From Chondrilla cf. caribensis (taxonomy: Eukaryota; Porifera; Demospongiae; Chondrillida; Chondrillidae): a stretch of DNA of 64,000 bases. The stretch lies in assembly GCA_964020155.1 (NCBI GenBank), contig OZ026565.1:2858053-2922052 (forward strand). The letters run 5' to 3'. The stretch's first letter is position 1, and each line of letters opens with the position of its first letter. Below are positions 43,101 through 54,000 of the stretch, piece by piece. The notes under the pieces were generated by a model. It did not search any database. It was not told where the DNA came from and saw only the letters and a list, made by a program, of their open reading frames with translations. A program made the translations under genes and the position numbers.

Positions 43101-46100
43101 CAATTACACTATTGAAGTTGTGGATATCACCTCTATCAGGGACTGCCGCGGAAATGGTTCTTTCAGCATCAAAAGAGGTATGTACCAGTTTGTGGCATTT
43201 CAGAATGCCTCAGTTAGTGGAGTTGAATCAGTATCATTATTACTTCTTTGAATACATAGGCATATAATAGTTCTAACTATATCAAGTAACCAGCTGGTGA
43301 TGTATAGATGCACATAATGGAGAAGTTTTCTTTTAATTTATTAGAATAATTTCATTTGGGGGAATTCACACATAGTTTAGAAGTGACCCAAACTCTCAAT
43401 ATTATAATACATTTTTTATAATGTATAATTCTTACATATTGTATGGGATATGACAGGTACACATAATATTATTTATAATATATTTATCTATAAAACTCTA
43501 TCTAATATACTAGGATGTAAGAAAATAGAAGTCTTGGACCCAAGTGAGTGATTTTAACTATCTGTTTTGTACGTTCATACTCACACAGTTCAAAAAATAG
43601 TCTTCACTGTGTCACTGAATTCAATTCCCATACAGTAACTTTATTTCCTCATTCTTATCAGATGTGAAGCCTTACTGTAACAAGACTGGTGTCCAAATCA
43701 CAGAGATAACTTGGGATGTTGTAGAAAGCAGGAGATATTCATATGAAATCAGGGTGAAAAGCATGGCATCTAAAGAAGTAATCAACAGTAAGTGAACCAT
43801 TACTCTATGTTAGGTTCTTTCCTTTAAAGACTACACACTTGGTGATACATGGTATGTATAATATATTGTGCTTGTGATAGTTTATTGATATAATGTCCTG
43901 ACACTATTGGGGAGGTTTTGTCATTGATGTGCTTGCATGTGAATTGCTACTTGCATTTCCAGGGGGTGAGGGATCTGGATCGGGGACTGGAGATTTTGCT
44001 GTTTCTGACAATAAAGCGTTTCTGGCATTCTCCCTTGAGCCTAATGACTACGTGTTGACCATCAAAGATCTTGATGTTGGTGTGAAGGAATTTTACAAGG
44101 AGTCAAAAACTTTCTCTGTAAAAGGTCAGTTTTTGATTCATACTGATTTCAAAGTAATTGATTAAGCACCCCATTCTCGTTCTTCTGTAGATTGCCCCCC
44201 ATATATCCCTCTCAATTTAAGTAAGTCAGAGATCAATTTGTTATTTAATTGTGATAAATAATTAGGATAGGATGGGATAGGGAATCTTATTTAAACTGGG
44301 GAGAACCTTTAGCCCGAAGACTACTAGTGTATAATTTACAGAGTAAAGAATAGGTGAAGTGATGGATATTAGAACAAGCAAGCAATGTTGACATACAACA
44401 ACACAGTAGACAATGATAAACAAATAACAACAGACATGGCTGTGCTACAGAAGAGTATCTAAACTTTGTGCTAGTCTTCAATTAGTGTTCAATGAGACCT
44501 TGAACATACATTCATATAGCATAATTGATTATTAATATATTATGGTACATTAAGTACATACTGTATATTATACATATCACCAATTATGTAGAATCAGTAC
44601 ATGTTTGCATATATTATATACACTTTGCAAATCACAATAAATTTATACCAGAAGTACATAGATCATAGATAGTTTGTGAATGAACTATGCATGATCAATA
44701 TTATATAGCGGTACCTGGTTGTGAGAAGTCGACCCAGTCCAGCATTGAGATATCATGGAGCGTAAAATCTGACAGAAAATATTCATATAAAGTACGAGGT
44801 GGGGGAAGGAAATTCCGTGAGTGCAACTCAAAATCTGGAATTCTGTCATTCAAACTGTGTGTATCATGGCATTGGAATGATTCATTCTGTTGCACAATTA
44901 ATACCTTATTTAGAGGGGAATATATCGGGATCAATGGAATCTGATGATTTTAAGGTTGAAGGTGACAGAGGAACACTAACTATCACCTCCTCAACAGAAT
45001 GGACTGTAGCGATATACAAAGTGACTGTCAGTGACCTTACATCTTCTGTTCCAACAGTTGAAACAAAAGAATTTAAAATCAGGAAAGGTATGTGGTATTT
45101 TGGATGAATCATTCCTTGTTGGGTTTTTGGGCATAGCAATTGTATATTGTAATTCTGTTTTGAAAATACAGGCTGCAAGGAAGAAATTCCACTTGACATT
45201 GGTAAATGAAAAATATATGAAATATTTATTGACGGAAGTAATGGTAAGCTGAAATTCTTACTATATTGCTCTTAAACCTTTGCTGCAGATGGAGAAGGCA
45301 TGTGTGTGAGAAGATTTTCTTATCTGCAAATTTCCTGGAAAGTTGAGAATGACAGAACATACAACTACTCAATCAGTAAAGAAGGCACAACAGTGCAAGG
45401 TGTGTTATCATTCACTGGAATCTCTTCAATTCACACTATATATATATATACTGTGTATTATATGTATGTACTATGTACTATATATATAATATATAAATAT
45501 ATAATATATACATAGTACATTCATTGACAAACAAAGGATATTATACAGTGGCACAAAAAATTGTGTGCAGTGATGATAAAAGAAATTGGTGGGAACATAT
45601 ATACCTCCCATAAATTTTGGGGTTATTGAGTACTTTTAAATGTTACTTCTACAAAGCTCACAAATATTGTTTCCAACAGGGTGACATAACATGTAGTTGC
45701 TGTGGTAGGTAATATAAATTTAGGATTACTACTGACAGGCAAAATTTATTCAGATTTGCTCTGTTTTATCATTCAGAGGCCACAGTCCCTGGTTCAGGAA
45801 GTGACAGTTTCCTTGTTGATAATGGAAGAGGTCAACTAAGGCTTAAACTAGAGCCTGGTGACTACACAGTGAGAGTACAAGACCTTGATGCTGGTGTGAG
45901 GAAGTTTTACTCTGAATCTGAGAACTTTTCAGTAAAAGGTATTATTTGTACTCTATGTATGATTATTATAATGCTTAAAAATTTCACTTTTTTCTTTACA
46001 GCCTGCAACTTTGAAATTGGTATGATTTATAACATATTCACCCTATCAAGTACCTTGTGATAATTTTTACTACGCTATGTTTGCAGAAACCAGTAATTGT

Positions 46101-47961
46101 GTTGAAAAAGGCCAGACAGTGAATGTATCCCTGCTTGTATTCCCAAACAGAACATACAAGTTCTCAGTTTTGGTGGAGAATACTACTAAAGAAGTGCTTA
46201 GTGAGTAAAATGTGATGTTACATTTTCTACTATTGCCTATCCTTACTTACTCTCCTTGCAGATGGTAGTTTCCTTTCTGGTGTGAGTCAAAAAGTTATAA
46301 GTCAAAATGGTACGTAATCTTATTCATGTGTTCCACCCTAATGATAAATTTATTAATATAAGTTCAATTAATCTTACCATTTTTATTTGGTTGGAGCAAT
46401 TAATTGATTCAAACCTAACCTATCCAAATTACTGTTACAAACTTTGAATGGGACCACGCTGCATGTTGATGAAGTAAAAATGCACATATTGTATGAAAGA
46501 GCTGAAAGGTACCAATTGGTACACTAACAACATTCGAATCAGGCTGTTGGTGTTTTAGATCAAAATTATGGTGTTTCTAAGTAACCACATATGTCATAAT
46601 GTTTCTGACTATAATATGTACTTATACATAATATTATTACTGTATGTACATATGTATGCATATTCAGGGCTATCTACATATCAGGTATATACACAATATC
46701 TCATTAGCTTTGTCATTGATTGCTACATTTTTATAGGAACAATGATGACGTATGAGCTGGATTCCTCTGATTCCCTTCGTGTTGGACGATACAGTGTGCT
46801 TATTAGAGAAGTGGAAACAGGAGGTGAAGGCTATGGGAGATTTGGCATATATTCATGTGAGTATGTCTTGGCAATGATAATTCAGTGTACTGCTGCTGAA
46901 ATATGCTGTGGACATGTAAGAGCATCTGTATTATAAGTAAAGTTAATATGATCTGTTGAATTTTGGATTTGTCTGTAATTAATATATTGTGTCAACGTTG
47001 TTTGTAAATGTGTAGATGGGAATATTGGTGCAGACGTGAAGTACAGAGCTGATCCTTTACCTGATGGCCTTTATGTGTGTCTTGATCCAAGGGAGGGACG
47101 GCTGTTTTCCAGTGGTCTCGCCTATAAAACTAATGATGGCATTGAATCCATTCTACATGGACTTGGTATGTATGCATGTACAAATGTATGTGTTATAGTA
47201 AATTGTGGTATATATTTACAAGGTAATCATTTACCATATCAGCATTTACAGTAAAAGTACTCATACCCACTACAGCCCTCATACTGACACACCAAAAGGC
47301 AGTATACAGGAATATTCATGCCCTCTGGAGATTTTCTTTGTTCTCACACCCTTATTGATATTGAGTTCTTCCCAATTAGTTAAAAGCAATACAATACAAT
47401 AACTAATGTTCTGTCTTTGGAGTAATAATATTGTAGTAAAGTCAAAAATGGTTGTAATAGATACAGTCACTTGGCAGGATCCACTGAAATGGGATGTACT
47501 CCTTAGCAATCCAGACAACACCTGTATACCTACACTGGTCCTCCAAGAGGTATCTTAGCTATGATAAAGTATAATACATCAAAATCTTTGCAATGAAGAA
47601 AGAATTGCCCAAAATGTATACAATTATTGCTTTTAGATTCCAGATAGACCCCATGAATATCCATAACAATGCTAGCACAGGCATTTGAATGTAATTTGTA
47701 AGAGAAATGTTACATGTCTGTGTGTATTAATTAATGAAAATCAATCATTATCTTAAAATTAATATCATACACATTTTATGTAAAAATTATGATTATACCT
47801 CTTTACAATTACTTTGCTTCGATGTAAATTATCTTCAATTGCACATTATAATAGGAATGTGCCTTGAAGAGCCCTATGATGGCCGTCAAGGCACTTTGGA
47901 GATAACTATCAAGAAAGATGGAGAAATGGCTGGCAAAGTTGACATAGACTATGTTGGCTGA
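40104..47961 (+). CDS. Array gene B: secreted modular cysteine-rich protein (21 exons)
   Basis: Exons: 40104-40131, 40201-40395, 40729-40854, 40928-41185, 42817-42924, 42995-43177, 43514-43543, 43662-43787, 43963-44124, 44191-44220, 44709-44816, 44914-45087, 45172-45201, 45289-45399, 45777-45938, 46002-46019, 46087-46200, 46262-46309, 46737-46856, 47016-47165, 47855-47961. All 20 introns are GT-AG and phase 1; the sum is 2388 nt, 795 aa, stop TGA at 47959. Layout: signal peptide (1-13), cysteine domain 1 (10-74), cysteine domain 2 (74-116), TIL-like domain (117-202), then beta-sandwich-like modules (203-299, 310-405, 416-509, 520-610, 617-710) separated by one-cysteine linkers, and a last half-module (711-795). 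There is no transmembrane segment or GPI-type tail, so it should be secreted. Many N-glycosylation sequons. I do not recognise the family; fibronectin III or Ig-like folds are the best guess for the modules. Confidence 0.82.
40928..41185 (+). other. Gene B TIL-like domain exon
   Basis: A single exon encodes ECGEPCGLVKIPRDCPAAGC then YCKFGYMLNTTTGKC. The spacing C-x3-C-x7-C-x4-C-x-C-x12-C and the GCxCxxGY motif match trypsin-inhibitor-like (TIL) cysteine-rich domains, found in protease inhibitors and in von Willebrand/zonadhesin-type proteins. The gene C copy at 51880-52143 keeps all these cysteines. Whether it inhibits a protease is unknown. Confidence 0.7.
42817..43177 (+). other. Gene B module I (representative two-exon beta-sandwich module)
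   Basis: The first exon (36 aa) carries PECVKQGEPTVISWNATEYR: a cysteine, then the I-S-W and Y-x-Y pattern of fibronectin III/Ig-like B and C strands. The second exon (60 aa) carries GENGILTIPG, PDNYTIEVVDI and GSFSIKR, like the E-F-G strands. The same two-exon pattern repeats four more times in gene B with 25-60% visible similarity. Confidence 0.65.
43514..43543 (+). other. 30-bp linker microexon (first of four in gene B)
   Basis: Encodes one cysteine and about nine other residues (GCKKIEVLDP), flanked by consensus AG and GTGAGT. Equivalent microexons: 44191-44220 (CPPYIPLNL), 45172-45201 (CKEEIPLDI) and the 18-bp 46002-46019 (CNFEI). Genes A and C have the same type. Confidence 0.7.
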
Positions 47962-48365
47962 ATGCGAATCTGCTGAAATATTATGTTAAACCATTGATTA
48001 TAATAGCAATTTATTATCATACTATGTCTTATATCAATAACAAATTTGCTGGAATATAATATTATATCAACCCTTATTTACTATTAATCAGTGCATTATA
48101 ATATTATTATTCACATATAATAATCACTACAGTATATTTTGTTAAAAAATAATAATTTGAACTATAATAACATCTTTATCACATGTACGAATATGTTTAC
48201 ATACATTTACAAAATTATGGAATGAAGAGAATGTGCTTTTGGTACTCATTTTGGCACAGTACGCTTGAAGGTGCTTCATTCCTAGGCCTGCTCATGTAGG
48301 ACCAGCAGGTATCCTAGTTGTTAACGTCCAAGCATATTGACCCTTCTACAGATCACAGACTATCT
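45551..48365. repeat. Segment identical to 58,610-61,424 (offset 13,059)
   Basis: I see no difference over about 2.8 kb spanning the last seven exons of genes B and C, their introns and 400 bp of 3' flank. On the left side substitutions and indels begin at once (a few percent); on the right, scattered substitutions begin at 48,367. Confidence 0.85.
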
Positions 48366-48481
48366 AATACAACAATTTGTGTGGACCTTATCCATTGAAC
48401 CGCACATAATGCTGTACATAATATAACACTATATATTGCCATGCTACATGCAATATTAATACTGAACTTCATCAGAACAGG

Positions 48482-48634
48482 TGGTAACATTAGTCCTGAG
48501 GTGAAGTACAAAGCTACTGCATTTGCAAGATATTGGCATCAATTTCTGTGTGGGTCTGGTTCTTGATGAAAGTTTTACTGTTGGTCTTACAGCTGAAATC
48601 AGCAACGTTACAGAGAAAGCTCTAATAGGAGAAG
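48482..48634 (+). pseudogene. Relic exon downstream of gene B
   Basis: Between an acceptor (CAGAACAG) and a GTACAA donor-like site, the sequence starts GNISPEVKYKATAFA, like the penultimate exon of gene B (GNIGADVKYRADPLP). After a one-base frame change it continues FCVGLVLDESFTVGLTAE. The frameshift and in-frame stop mark it as a dead exon copy beyond the current stop codon. Confidence 0.6.
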
Positions 48635-49034
48635 GTACAAAGACAATAATAATAGTAATATTGTACATTCATAGAATTTAATCAGTATACATTGATAAAA
48701 TGAAATGAAAACAGGCCTGTACCCTTGAAGGGGGTTCGAGGGGTTTAACCAAACCCCCCTTTGTGTCTATACATTGAAATGAAAACATGCTGTTGTCCCG
48801 ATATTATAGAGCTTTGTGTATATACGTATATTTGTGACATGACCAGACATAAACTGCATGTTATGCTTAATTAATATTAAGCCTTCAACGACGATCTGTA
48901 TAATTGTGATGGCATGTGTGATGACAGATGGATATGAACTGGACTTAAAATGTAACCCCCCTTTTGTGAAGCCTGTGTATGGGTCTGAAAAACACACACA
49001 CAATGCATGCCAATATTCAACATGCATACACTGT

Positions 49035-50820
49035 CACAGGCTAAAGAGTGATTACCTTCTAGTAGTGAAATGTTCATTGTATGGAACATTCATAACAAGT
49101 GCGAACATTAATTGTACATGGGCTACTGTGCACACATTGTAGTGCTTGTATTACTAACAAAAGGTTCAATAATTAATAACATTTCATTCCTGTCACTCTA
49201 CAACTGACATGAGTGTGAAGCTTCAATCTACAAGAGAATGGTCTCCATTAAACCTTTAACTTGAAGGTGTTTTGGGATTGAGAGGGATTCATCTGGTGAA
49301 TATCCGACTTGACACTAATTGTCTATGGCTAAGACCACAGACTAACAACCCCAGGTGAGTACAAGTGCAATTGAACCTTTAGTACTACTAGTACCGATGT
49401 AGTGGTTCCTACATCAAACGAATGGCAGTAAAGTGTTAAAGTTTGATTTTACACTAAGTGAAGTACATTCATCCTGTGGGAAAGTGCAAAGTGTGTGGGG
49501 ATCTCCACAAGTGATGTACTGACCTAGTTCACCAGGTACAATAAAATTTCAAGTATATCGTGCAGACACAACACAGTACATTCTTATGCATGTAGAGGTG
49601 TGTCCTACATACAAAATAATGTCCCTACAGAGGGTTGCACAAGATTACTGCTCTTCATAACCTTAATCATTCAAGCAATCTTTCATTGTGAAAATACACT
49701 GATAACCTGTGTGTGGATTGACTGATGCACCACTACTGGCTGCTATGAGGAGTACAGATCTTACAAATATGTACATACGTACATATTATGTACCAGTGTT
49801 TTATTAGGAAACTTTCATCTCCTTGTTGCTGTACTTTGGCTGTTATAAAGTCTTATTCTCGCTAGTCAAAGCAGATAATAATATTATACAGTCTTTCATT
49901 TGACAAATTTCAAGGCCATTAGCATCTTGAAGTTGCATTGATCTCTATATAATATATTAACATAATATATAAAATTTACGTATGGACATACATACATACG
50001 TACATGTCTGTAATGATACTCCAATACTGATGTTGTACTAAATACACTTTTTACAATGAAATTCTAACCATAATATATGAATATACACAGGTAGTAAAGA
50101 ATGTATTATGTTAATAAGTTACATGTACGCACATGTATGTATATGTATATACACATGTATACATGTACAACATAAAGTTATGTGCATAAGTGTATCCCTG
50201 GTGCTGTTTCTACACAGAGATGGCTATTCCTGATCTTATTTGTGTACAAGTAATGTGCAAGGTTGTTAGTCTATGGCTGAGGCCACAGATGAGTACAAGT
50301 CCAATTGAACTTTTAGTACTACTAGTACCGATGTAGTAGTTCCTACATCAAACAAGTGGTAGAAAGTGTGAAAATCTAGTTCTACATGAAGTATGGTGCA
50401 ATTACCCTGTAGGTGAGTGCAAAGTGCACAGATATCCCCATAGGCAAGGTATAGTAGTTGCTTCCTTCAACTATAATATGGAATAGCACATACGTAGACA
50501 CTGCAGTGGAGTGCAAAAGGAGCACGAGACTTGTGTGTACATAATATTGTGTAAAGGTTTATTACCACAGCACTAGTGGCTTCACCAAACATGTCTATTA
50601 ATATAATATACAGTGAGCACTAAAAGGGTTAAAAGTGGTTGTCTTCATGGAATGTCAAGGCAAACTTCTGTTACTGAGGGACATTTCATATCATTAGTGT
50701 AAGCAAGGAGCAAATGTGACCATTTGACATAGTGATGTCCGGCTTGCAACCAATTGTCTGCCCCTGAATTACAGATTTGTTATATACAGTAAGCAAGTGC
50801 ACCTTACAACCAGGTGTAAA
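49035..50820. repeat. Inter-unit spacer B/C, with JIP-derived segment
   Basis: Homologous to the A/B spacer, with a degraded JIP exon 3 copy (- strand) at 49,944-49,813 and no MITE. Followed by the conserved promoter block of unit C. Confidence 0.8.
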
Positions 50821-50849
50821 TTTTTAAAGCAGCAAGTAAGAAGAACATG

Positions 50850-51055
50850 ACTGTAGTTGACCACAAAAGCACATTTCGGAAATAATTAATATTAAACTTG
50901 AACACGTACTCTTAATTGGGTACACAAAATGAATATTGGATCCATAGCTGCAGCTATAAAAACAAAGGGTCTCAGGATCAAACTCATCATCATTGGAGAG
51001 TTTGCTGTGACAGGAAACAGAATAAATTTGAGACGTTGAAGACATTGTGCTTAAA
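50850..51055 (+). promoter_or_regulatory. Array unit C promoter with TATA box
   Basis: TATAAAAAC at 50955-50963, about 100 bases before the ATG at 51056. The upstream block is nearly the same as unit B (CACATTTCGGAAATAATTAA, TTGAACACGTACTC). Confidence 0.6.
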
Positions 51056-54000
51056 ATGATTGCCCTCATCTACTTGGCTGCCTGTGAGCAATCACAAAAG
51101 ATCCTGTCTGTATCAAGCGTGCAGTAGGTGTACTGTATTATTTTCTTTATTCAGTGGGGGCCGTCCACTTTCCAAGCTCTGTGACTGGATGTACAGTTAG
51201 CTCTTCCCAGATCAGTGCATTTTACGGACCTGGTGATGGATTTTGGAGAATAGAACTAGCCTGGAGCAGTGAAAATCCTGACTGCAAGGTACACTTGGAA
51301 GAACAAGTGGATGGCAAAGAAGAGTTCCAAACTGTAGAAACAAAAGAATGTAGGTTATGATACAGCATTCTCACTATCATTGACCTGCAAACAAAAACAA
51401 CTCAAGACTTTGAAAATAATGTGTTCATTAAGAATGCTACTGATGGCCCTCATTTCTTGATAACCTTGCTAGGCATTGAGCCAGTGATTTCATCCAATAT
51501 CATTTCAACCTAAAACAGTTTTTTTTGAAATCCTGTTTGGAATTGTGTATATTGATATTTTAATCCAATATTTGAATTTATTTATGAATTTCTATAACAA
51601 GGAAAAACACTAGTCACTGTTGCATGTATCTTTTCGGAGAAATACATCTGAATTCATATTATATGTGCTTCGATTTATAGGCATAAAGGGAAATTATTGC
51701 TATTTCAAAACAAGCAAACAGTGCTGTTCTAATGACAAGATGCAGTACACGACTATGAAGTTTTCTACAGAATGCAGCTGTCATGTTGCCACATTCACCT
51801 TTACTAGTAAGATAATAATCAGATAGCTGAAATACTATGGTATTAATTAGTACATTGATGTCTTCCATGCTTTGTACAGTCAAAAGCCTTCTGACAGGCA
51901 GTTCAAGTCGTGATTGTGAGTATGTCATTTCTCCTGGAACACAAAAACCACATCTTTTAAAAGTTGACAATATGGAATTTAAGGAGTGTGGAAAACCATG
52001 CCACATTGTGAAAATTCCTAGAAATTGTCCAGCTGTAGGCTGTTACTGTAAGGATGGATATATGCTGAACCCAACTACTGGAGAATGTTTTAAGAAAGAG
52101 TGTCCTCCTGAAAACCCACCTAATTGTACGGCACTTACCGTTGGTGAGTTACACAGCTGTACACACATTGCATGATGGTATGCATTGAAAGGTTTGAAGA
52201 ACATTCAAAAAAGGATAGAATATAGGGATGACACATTGCTAAGAGTTGAAGAACAAGTTTAGTTACATACACTGTCATACTGGTACACCAATGCAAAGAG
52301 TAGAACCTTAAAGTATAACCTCCTTGATATCAGCAGTACAGCTAGCACGATGTTGTGTGACCAGTGTAAAGTTCCTGAATAAGTAGGGTTACTGTCACAC
52401 CTTTACAATGACTAGAACATCATAACCTAACCTGCAGTACAGCTGATGCATTATAAGGATATACATTGCTACGTCCTGCTGAATTTTAAATGGGAGTGGC
52501 TCCACGGTACACCCACTTAATTACCTCCGATTACAATCAATCAATCGATCACAATGTGCCGATAATCAATTCTAATATTACAACTATTTCAAAACGCTAT
52601 AATAAAGCTTATGCTTATGCAAAGCATAATGTATTGCAATATGCTATATATCGAACAATCATTACAGTAATATATTCAATGCTAAAAGTATATTGTTGAA
52701 TAATGTAGTGAATATTATTAATAATAGTGGCAACCTCTGAAGACCTTGTGAATCTACGGTCACACTAGGCCAATATTACTGTATATTGAGTGGCAAGAGG
52801 AGTGGCAGCACATGTATTTGATACAGCAGTTAGTAGCCACTGACAATTCAATGGTAGTCTTCTGCGTGTAACATTCGTTCATTTGTTTCTTCATTGTTCA
52901 AAATGGAATTAATTTCTAACTCATTTTCCTCCCCTGCGATTAAAAAAGTCCCTCGTGGGAGTTAGTTGCTGATCTTTTTCATTGCCTGCAAGTGAAACCG
53001 TCTGCTATTTCGCCAGCAAAAGTATACACAGAAGATCATTTATATTAAATATTATTGACACTGTTTTAATAAGAGCTGTATAAAATTTAATGGATAGATT
53101 AAACACTATAGCATCAATACAATAGGCTTGATTATAGCATGTATGCTGTACAAGTATTTCATATAGTTTATGTATAAATTCAAATAGGTTCAATTTTGAT
53201 CAAAGGAAACAATAGATTCACAGATGTTACACATGACAACACAGATACGATTTTGTCATGCAATTGCAATACCACTTATTTCATCTCCGATCCTTTACAA
53301 CGCATTATCAAATTAATAGGAAGTATGGAGCTTAAAATTCTATACTTTGCCGAAGTAGGCCTATAACTCTTTCTATATGTATGTGAACATGTGTCAGGTC
53401 ATGAGCCATGTCCACTTCACACCTGTATAGCTGCTTATTTTACCTTTACATGACAAAGGCCAGCTTCATTGTAATTATTAAAACCTTGAGTTGAGATACC
53501 AAAAACTTGATGGTGTTATGACATTTTTAGTTCCACCGAGTCTGAGCAATGGCCTTTAATCCTTTTGGCCTAAGCATAAAAACTTTGAGTTGGTCAATAA
53601 TGACCATGTATTTTAGAAATACTCTCGATTTGAAAACTGCTAGGTAAATTTTTGTACAATTGTTTAAGATTAGGCCACTTGATCAAGAGTTTCATCCTAA
53701 TTTACATTACTCTCGACCATGTCCGGTTATTAGCCACTTCTTGCCACGCAAAATGACTGTATTGGAGGGCAATGACATCATGTGCATAACCTATATAATG
53801 TAATATTTCATTTCGATGTCCGGTATGTGACTCTCATTTGATTGATATAATAATATAACATTAATGATATGCATTTGCACGCATAATAATATAATTCGTA
53901 GTGTGTGCAAAGGAGATTCGAAATGCCAAGAAATAGAAATTGGACTAGGTGCAACAATTTTGCCAAACATTATATTTTCAGCAACTATTTATAATCTGCA

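Noticed and set aside
44906..45199. 97-aa - strand ORF repeated at 57,958-58,251
   Set aside because: Shadow of module exons on the + strand; no splice or family support.
46568..46936. 122-aa ORF, duplicated at 59,627-59,995
   Set aside because: The ORF runs through intron into the exon 46737-46856; only the exon part is supported. The duplication reflects the B/C tract, not conservation of this ORF.
48858..49142. 94-aa ORF duplicated at 61,917-62,201
   Set aside because: It crosses into the spacer repeat; the duplication is explained by the segmental repeat. Only the start may be a relic exon.
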